Below are positions 60,371 to 64,000 of a DNA stretch of 64,000 nucleotides, in pieces (within the stretch, counting starts at the first letter, position 1; every line of letters starts with the position of its first letter). The position numbers and the translations under genes were made by a program. The notes under the pieces are model-generated. The model worked only from the letters and a program-made list of their open reading frames with translations, searched no databases and was not told the DNA's origin. The DNA is from Paracoccaceae bacterium. Its GTDB lineage: Bacteria > Pseudomonadota > Alphaproteobacteria > Rhodobacterales > Rhodobacteraceae. Location: NCBI GenBank assembly GCA_021741245.1, contig JAIOYF010000011.1:1-64000 (forward strand). Direction: 5' to 3'.

Positions 60371-61135
60371 TCATCGTCTGACCCCCGGTGCTTCCATGGG
60401 CAGGCCATTTCCCCGAACCGCCAGAAAGAATTCCAGCGCCAGATACTCATCCGAACCGGGGGCATAGGGCTCTGACCGTATGGACTCCATGCACCATGTG
60501 AACATCCTGTGTCGCGACCCCGCCTCACCCCATGTCAGCCGGAAAATCGGAAAGGCGTTGATCTGCCCCTGACTGATCGTATCACCCCGCAGCTTTTCGC
60601 CCCAATGGTTCTGATGACAATCCTCGCAAGACAAGTTCAACTGCCCGCGCTTGGTCTCAAAAATCTCTTGTCCACGGACAAGCCAGTCTTTTGTTTCATC
60701 GGTCACATCCACCGACATTGGCATTTGCCGCGACTGCAGGCCAATCAAGGCCGTGAATGCCAGCAGATCTTCGGAACCATAGGCAAGGGGAGTGCTGCCC
60801 AGCTTCTCCACGATTTCGCTGTTGATCTTCATCTCAAGATTCATCAACCGCGACTGGCCGACATCATAGTGCGGATAGCGGGCGGCCACCCCTCGCATGT
60901 CGTCTTCGATTGTCTGATGACATGATCGGCACGACAGACCGGTGTTTGGCGCGGGCTGATCCCAAAGGGTCAGCCCCCTGTCGATCAGAAAGAAGGCGGG
61001 GTTCAGAAAATCATCGTCCTGGAGCTCACGCGTCGAAGGTTCCATGAACGCATATCCCGAAATCGGGGCAAGCGCGTCCTCGGCGGCGGCGGCCGTCGCA
61101 AAAAGAAGCGAAAGGGTGGCAATCAGCGGCTTCAT
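60371..61135 (-). CDS. soxA: Sulfur-oxidation cytochrome SoxA
   Basis: 254 aa. Signal peptide KPLIATLSLLFATAAAA. Two haem motifs, CRSCH in TGLSCRSCHQTIEDD and CEDCH in LSCEDCHQNHWGEKLRGDTISQGQINAFPIFRLTW, plus the cysteine of MFTWCMESIRSEPY that serves as axial ligand in SoxA. SoxAX attaches thiosulfate sulfur to the SoxYZ carrier. The gene follows soxX by 1 bp; soxYZ do not lie between, unlike the common soxXYZA order. Confidence 0.93.
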   Translation of the reverse strand: MKPLIATLSLLFATAAAAEDALAPISGYAFMEPSTRELQDDDFLNPAFFLIDRGLTLWDQPAPNTGLSCRSCHQTIEDDMRGVAARYPHYDVGQSRLMNLEMKINSEIVEKLGSTPLAYGSEDLLAFTALIGLQSRQMPMSVDVTDETKDWLVRGQEIFETKRGQLNLSCEDCHQNHWGEKLRGDTISQGQINAFPIFRLTWGEAGSRHRMFTWCMESIRSEPYAPGSDEYLALEFFLAVRGNGLPMEAPGVRR

Positions 61136-61136
61136 C

Positions 61137-61562
61137 TTAATCAGTCAACGTCAACAGAAAGGCCACAACATCTTCGACCTCCTGCGCCTGATAGATCGTT
61201 GTGCCCGACCATTTTGCACCGACGCGATAGAGCCCTTCTGTCGAAAAATAGGGGGGCATGATCGTCTTGGGCGAAGATTGCCGGGCATCCACAATCCGCT
61301 GGCGCAACTGATCGGCGGTATAGGCCGTGCCAACACCATCCAACGGGGGCCCCAGACGCCCCTGATCTCGGTCTGGCAGGGCGGTGATGCTGTGGCAAAT
61401 CAGGCAGCTTGCCTTGGCCGGGTCACGCATGGTCGCAAGGCCCCGGTCCGGGTCACCGGGGCTGTCTGTCAGGGGTTGCGAAAGATCGTTTGGCCAAGCG
61501 CAATTGGCTGCAAACACCAATGCAGTCACAAGAACCTGAAACTGATGCCTTCTTTGCAACAC
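61137..61562 (-). CDS. soxX: Sulfur-oxidation cytochrome SoxX
   Basis: 141 aa from a GTG. Signal peptide QFQVLVTALVFAANCAWP. One haem site (CLICH in KASCLICHSITALPDRDQGRLGPPLDGVG), Met ligand expected in SSPKTIMPPYFSTEGLYRVG, and C-terminal AQEVEDVVAFLLTLTD. Partner of SoxA. A 6-bp gap separates it from the flavoprotein gene upstream. Confidence 0.92.
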   Translation of the reverse strand: MLQRRHQFQVLVTALVFAANCAWPNDLSQPLTDSPGDPDRGLATMRDPAKASCLICHSITALPDRDQGRLGPPLDGVGTAYTADQLRQRIVDARQSSPKTIMPPYFSTEGLYRVGAKWSGTTIYQAQEVEDVVAFLLTLTD

Positions 61563-61568
61563 GGTGGC

Positions 61569-62843
61569 CTAGCCAAAAAGATAAGTCGTCATATTGGCAT
61601 ACCAGCTTTTGGCGTAGGCGGCCTCTGAAACTCTGAAATCGTCGCTTGCCCCTGTCGGACTGGTGCCGCCCGTGCCTTCGACCGATTTCAACCGCCCCTC
61701 TGCGTTGACGCGGTAAACCCCGGCAACCGAAATGCCATACTCTGGTCCAACCAGACTATAGCAAGTGTTCAGCAACACGCCCTGCTGCGGCGGTTCCCCC
61801 TGCAAAAGTGCCGCCACGACATGGGCGCAGACACCGCCCTGAACGGAGGCAGAAAACCCGCTTTTTGGCATATCGCCCACAATGGCCGCATCCCCCAGCA
61901 CATGAACGCCGGGCGCAAAGGGGGATTCAAAGGTCGCCTGATCAATCGGGCACCATTCCCCATCACCGCCAAGGCCGGCCTGCAACAACAGTTGGGGCGC
62001 CCGTTGGGGCGGGATCAGGTTGACCACATCCCCGGCAAAAGTCTCAAACGCTGTTGTGACGGTCAGCGCTTCTGGATCCACCTCTATCACGCCGCCATTG
62101 TCGGAAAAGGGCACATGCGTGATCATGCCGGGATAGAGGTGGTCCCACGCCTCGGTAAACAAGGCTTGCTTGGAAAAGCTATCCTTGCCGTCGACGATGA
62201 TGATCTTTGCGGTTGGGTTGTTCTTTTTGAAGAAATGGGCAACCAAACCGGCCCGCTCATAGGGACCGGGTGGGCAGCGATAGGGGTTGTTGGGCACAGA
62301 CATCACAAAGGTGCCGCCCTGACGCATCGCGGCAATCTGATCGCGCAGCAAGACGGTCTGCGCCCCTGCCTTCCACGCATGCGGCATCCGATCTTGTAGC
62401 GCTTCATCATAGCCCGGAATGTCGGTATATTTCAGTTCGATCCCCGGTGAGACGATCAAACGATCATAGGCGACCTTGGTGCCGTCCTCCATAACCACGA
62501 CCTGTCCACTGGTCTGCAGTTCGATCGCCCGGCCAATGACAATCTGCACCCCACGCGCGGCAAGGCCGTCATAGCCAAAGGTGATCGCCTCGAACGGGCG
62601 TTCGCCCGCGATGACCATGTTGGAAAACGGGCAGGTGCTGAACTGGGCGGCTTCCGTGATCAAGATAACGTCGAAATCCGGCTCAATCTGTCGCAACGTC
62701 CGTGCGGCAGAGGCCCCGCCAAAACCACCGCCAACAATCACGACCCGCGGCCGCCCCTGTGCCTTGGCGGGGGCGGCAAGAAGGCTGCCCGTGACGAATG
62801 AAGTGGAAATTGCCAAAGTCTCGCGTCGGCTGAACCGTTTCAT
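61569..62843 (-). CDS. Flavocytochrome c sulfide dehydrogenase flavoprotein
   Basis: 424 aa. Twin-arginine signal FSRRETLAISTSFVTGSLLAAPAKA. FAD-binding PRVVIVGGGFGGASAARTLRQ, the redox Cys in VPNNPYRCPPGPYERAGL and a second Cys in LNTCYSLVGPEYGISVAGVYR, the pair expected in FccB/SoxF. Oxidises sulfide or polysulfide and passes electrons to the cytochrome encoded upstream with a 4-bp overlap. Confidence 0.93.
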   Translation of the reverse strand: MKRFSRRETLAISTSFVTGSLLAAPAKAQGRPRVVIVGGGFGGASAARTLRQIEPDFDVILITEAAQFSTCPFSNMVIAGERPFEAITFGYDGLAARGVQIVIGRAIELQTSGQVVVMEDGTKVAYDRLIVSPGIELKYTDIPGYDEALQDRMPHAWKAGAQTVLLRDQIAAMRQGGTFVMSVPNNPYRCPPGPYERAGLVAHFFKKNNPTAKIIIVDGKDSFSKQALFTEAWDHLYPGMITHVPFSDNGGVIEVDPEALTVTTAFETFAGDVVNLIPPQRAPQLLLQAGLGGDGEWCPIDQATFESPFAPGVHVLGDAAIVGDMPKSGFSASVQGGVCAHVVAALLQGEPPQQGVLLNTCYSLVGPEYGISVAGVYRVNAEGRLKSVEGTGGTSPTGASDDFRVSEAAYAKSWYANMTTYLFG

Positions 62844-63139
62844 CGGGAAACGCCCTCCAATCCGGAAATGTAGCGCGCAAGACTGTCACGCTCTTCGGGC
62901 GTCAAGCCACCCACAAACCGGTGCATGATTGTCGTGCCGGGGTTTTGGCCCGAGAAACTGGCCAGTGATTGCACTAGACCCTCATAGGGTTTGCCCTGAA
63001 TGACCGGCATCATCCCCGCCGAGTCGGTTTGGCCATGGCACATCTGACACGACAAGAACGTGATTTCATCGCTTGTCGATTGCGCCAACACAGGGGTGCA
63101 GGCAACCGCAAACCCAACAGCCAATAAATATCTGTGCAT
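62840..63139 (-). CDS. Monoheme cytochrome partner of sulfide dehydrogenase
   Basis: 99 aa from the ATG at 63139 (63193 is an in-frame alternative without a signal peptide at its start). Signal peptide HRYLLAVGFAVACTPVLAQ; one haem site CQMCH in LSCQMCHGQTDSAGMMPVIQGKPY, Met ligand in TTIMHRFVGGLTPEE. It is the FccA/SoxE-type subunit that accepts electrons from the flavoprotein; monoheme rather than diheme. Confidence 0.88.
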   Translation of the reverse strand: MHRYLLAVGFAVACTPVLAQSTSDEITFLSCQMCHGQTDSAGMMPVIQGKPYEGLVQSLASFSGQNPGTTIMHRFVGGLTPEERDSLARYISGLEGVSR

Positions 63140-63328
63140 GTCCGCCAGCGCCAAATTCCCAGTTCGCAGGGTCAATCTGGCACAAAAGGGCATCGCAAAT
63201 TGTGATCTATACTATTTGCCTTTCCAATATTTTTGCCGCTTCCTTTTGGGCCGATTTCCTCCAGACTATGCGCCGTCAAGCCTTTGGCATTCAAATGGAT
63301 CATCGGGAATTTGAAGCGTCCTAACATC
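63140..63328. promoter_or_regulatory. Divergent promoter region of the sulfur cluster
   Basis: About 190 bp between the leftward fcc-soxXA-cytochrome unit and the rightward SoxYZ-like gene. It includes AT-rich stretches (63195-63240). No box could be named with confidence. Confidence 0.45.
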
Positions 63329-64000
63329 ATGGTCAAACCGAATGGGAACGGCCCGACGCGGCGCGCAATCTTGGCCTATGCGCCATCTGTATTGGCGTTC
63401 TCATTGCCCTCGGTCGCCCTCGCCTCGGACGAAGGTGTGCGTATAGCCATCATGGAAGATTTCGGCACAGCCGATATCTCTGACGGTGACGTGCTGATCG
63501 ACATGCCCGACTACTCTGATTCCGGAAAATCCGTGCCGCTGACGCTGACAGTTCCTTGCACGATGGAGGGGTTGGATTATCCCGAGGCGATTGGAATCTA
63601 TGCCGCGCGAAACCCCCGTCCGCGTGTCGCACGGGTCTATTTCACCCCAGCATGCAGTAGCGCCGTCTTTTCAACCCGTGTCAGGCTGGATTCCTATCAA
63701 GACATTACCGTTGTGGTCAGGATGGCCTCTGGACAGATATTCAAGGGAACAAAGAAGGTTGATGTGACCTATGGGGCCTGTGAAGATGCGGTTGCGAATG
63801 AACAGTTTCCCCCCGGTTGGGCCCCCCGCATCAGGGTGGCCGTGCCCAAGACAGCTGCCGTGGGCGATGCGGTCGAGGTGCGCACAATCATCGGCCATCC
63901 GATGGAGACGGGCCTTCGGCACAATTCAAAGGGTTTGATCGTTCCGGTTCGTATCGCTGAATGGTTTTATTGCTATGTGAATGGCCAACTCGCCTTTTCG
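63329..64000 (+). CDS. SoxY-SoxZ fusion carrier, truncated by window end
   Basis: 224 codons from ATG 63329 to the window end without a stop. A twin-arginine-like signal (TRRAILAYAPSVLAFSLPSVALA) is followed by a SoxY-like domain (DGDVLIDMPDYSDSGKSVPLTLTV, NPRPRVARVYFTP, FSTRVRLDSYQDITVVVRM) and, from residue ~165, a SoxZ domain (RIRVAVPKTAAVGDAVEVRTIIGHPMETGLR). SoxYZ carries the sulfur intermediate on a terminal Cys in GGCGG. Here the corresponding place reads YGACEDA (Cys151), internal. Resembles fused SoxYZ-like carriers; partner of soxAX nearby. Confidence 0.85.
   Translation, partial: MVKPNGNGPTRRAILAYAPSVLAFSLPSVALASDEGVRIAIMEDFGTADISDGDVLIDMPDYSDSGKSVPLTLTVPCTMEGLDYPEAIGIYAARNPRPRVARVYFTPACSSAVFSTRVRLDSYQDITVVVRMASGQIFKGTKKVDVTYGACEDAVANEQFPPGWAPRIRVAVPKTAAVGDAVEVRTIIGHPMETGLRHNSKGLIVPVRIAEWFYCYVNGQLAFS

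Noticed and set aside
60313-60528. 71-codon minus-strand frame between the cytochrome and soxA
   Set aside because: Overlaps the 3' end of soxA in another frame; composition random.

Overview
This window is chromosomal DNA of an alphaproteobacterium, almost certainly a member of the Rhodobacterales (Rhodobacteraceae/Roseobacter type). The evidence is an alpha-type flagellar cluster with flaF, flbT and a DUF1217 gene, small alphaproteobacterial families (DUF4170, DUF2125), Sox-type sulfur genes, and GC-rich coding DNA. Assignment is from sequence reading alone; no search was run.

Region 1 (about 0.6-18.9 kb) is a flagellar cluster. It holds hook assembly (flgD, fliK), a rod-binding FlgJ-like protein, an FlgN-like chaperone, flagellin, the flagellin regulators flaF and flbT, the export ATPase fliI, the rod/basal-body run flgB-flgC-fliE-fliQ-flgF-flgG-flgA-flgH-fliL, the export-gate genes flhA-fliR-flhB, and a lytic transglycosylase. 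Region 2 (19.0-28.5 kb) is housekeeping: DUF4170, a waaA-like gene and lpxK (lipid A), a class III CoA-transferase, a DsbA-like thioredoxin, a DciA/DUF721 protein, mutY, alkB, mtaB, dapF and tRNA-Lys.

Region 3 (28.6-41.6 kb) is an integrated genomic island inserted in tRNA-Arg(CCT). A displaced 3' half of the tRNA lies at the left end, next to a tyrosine integrase. The island carries two excisionase-like proteins, a phage-type repressor, a zinc-ribbon membrane protein, a higBA module, a two-gene candidate defence system (about 1450-aa nuclease-STAND NTPase plus 465-aa partner), a hipBA module, a MobC-like protein, a phased repeat array and a HTH replication-type protein. The two-gene NTPase module is the best candidate for an undescribed system.

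Region 4 (41.8-48.2 kb) holds a LacI regulator, enoyl-CoA hydratase, an SDR, a DUF2125 protein, pmbA and a CysQ/IMP-type phosphatase. Region 5 (48.2-64 kb) is a redox block. Two paralogous secreted pentapeptide proteins flank a helical-repeat protein and an apbE/nosR-like pair. A LysR regulator, an iorAB-type molybdenum hydroxylase and a triheme cytochrome follow. The end of the window is a sulfur-oxidation module: soxA, soxX, a flavocytochrome c sulfide dehydrogenase pair, and a divergent gene that reads as a SoxY-SoxZ fusion and runs off the window.
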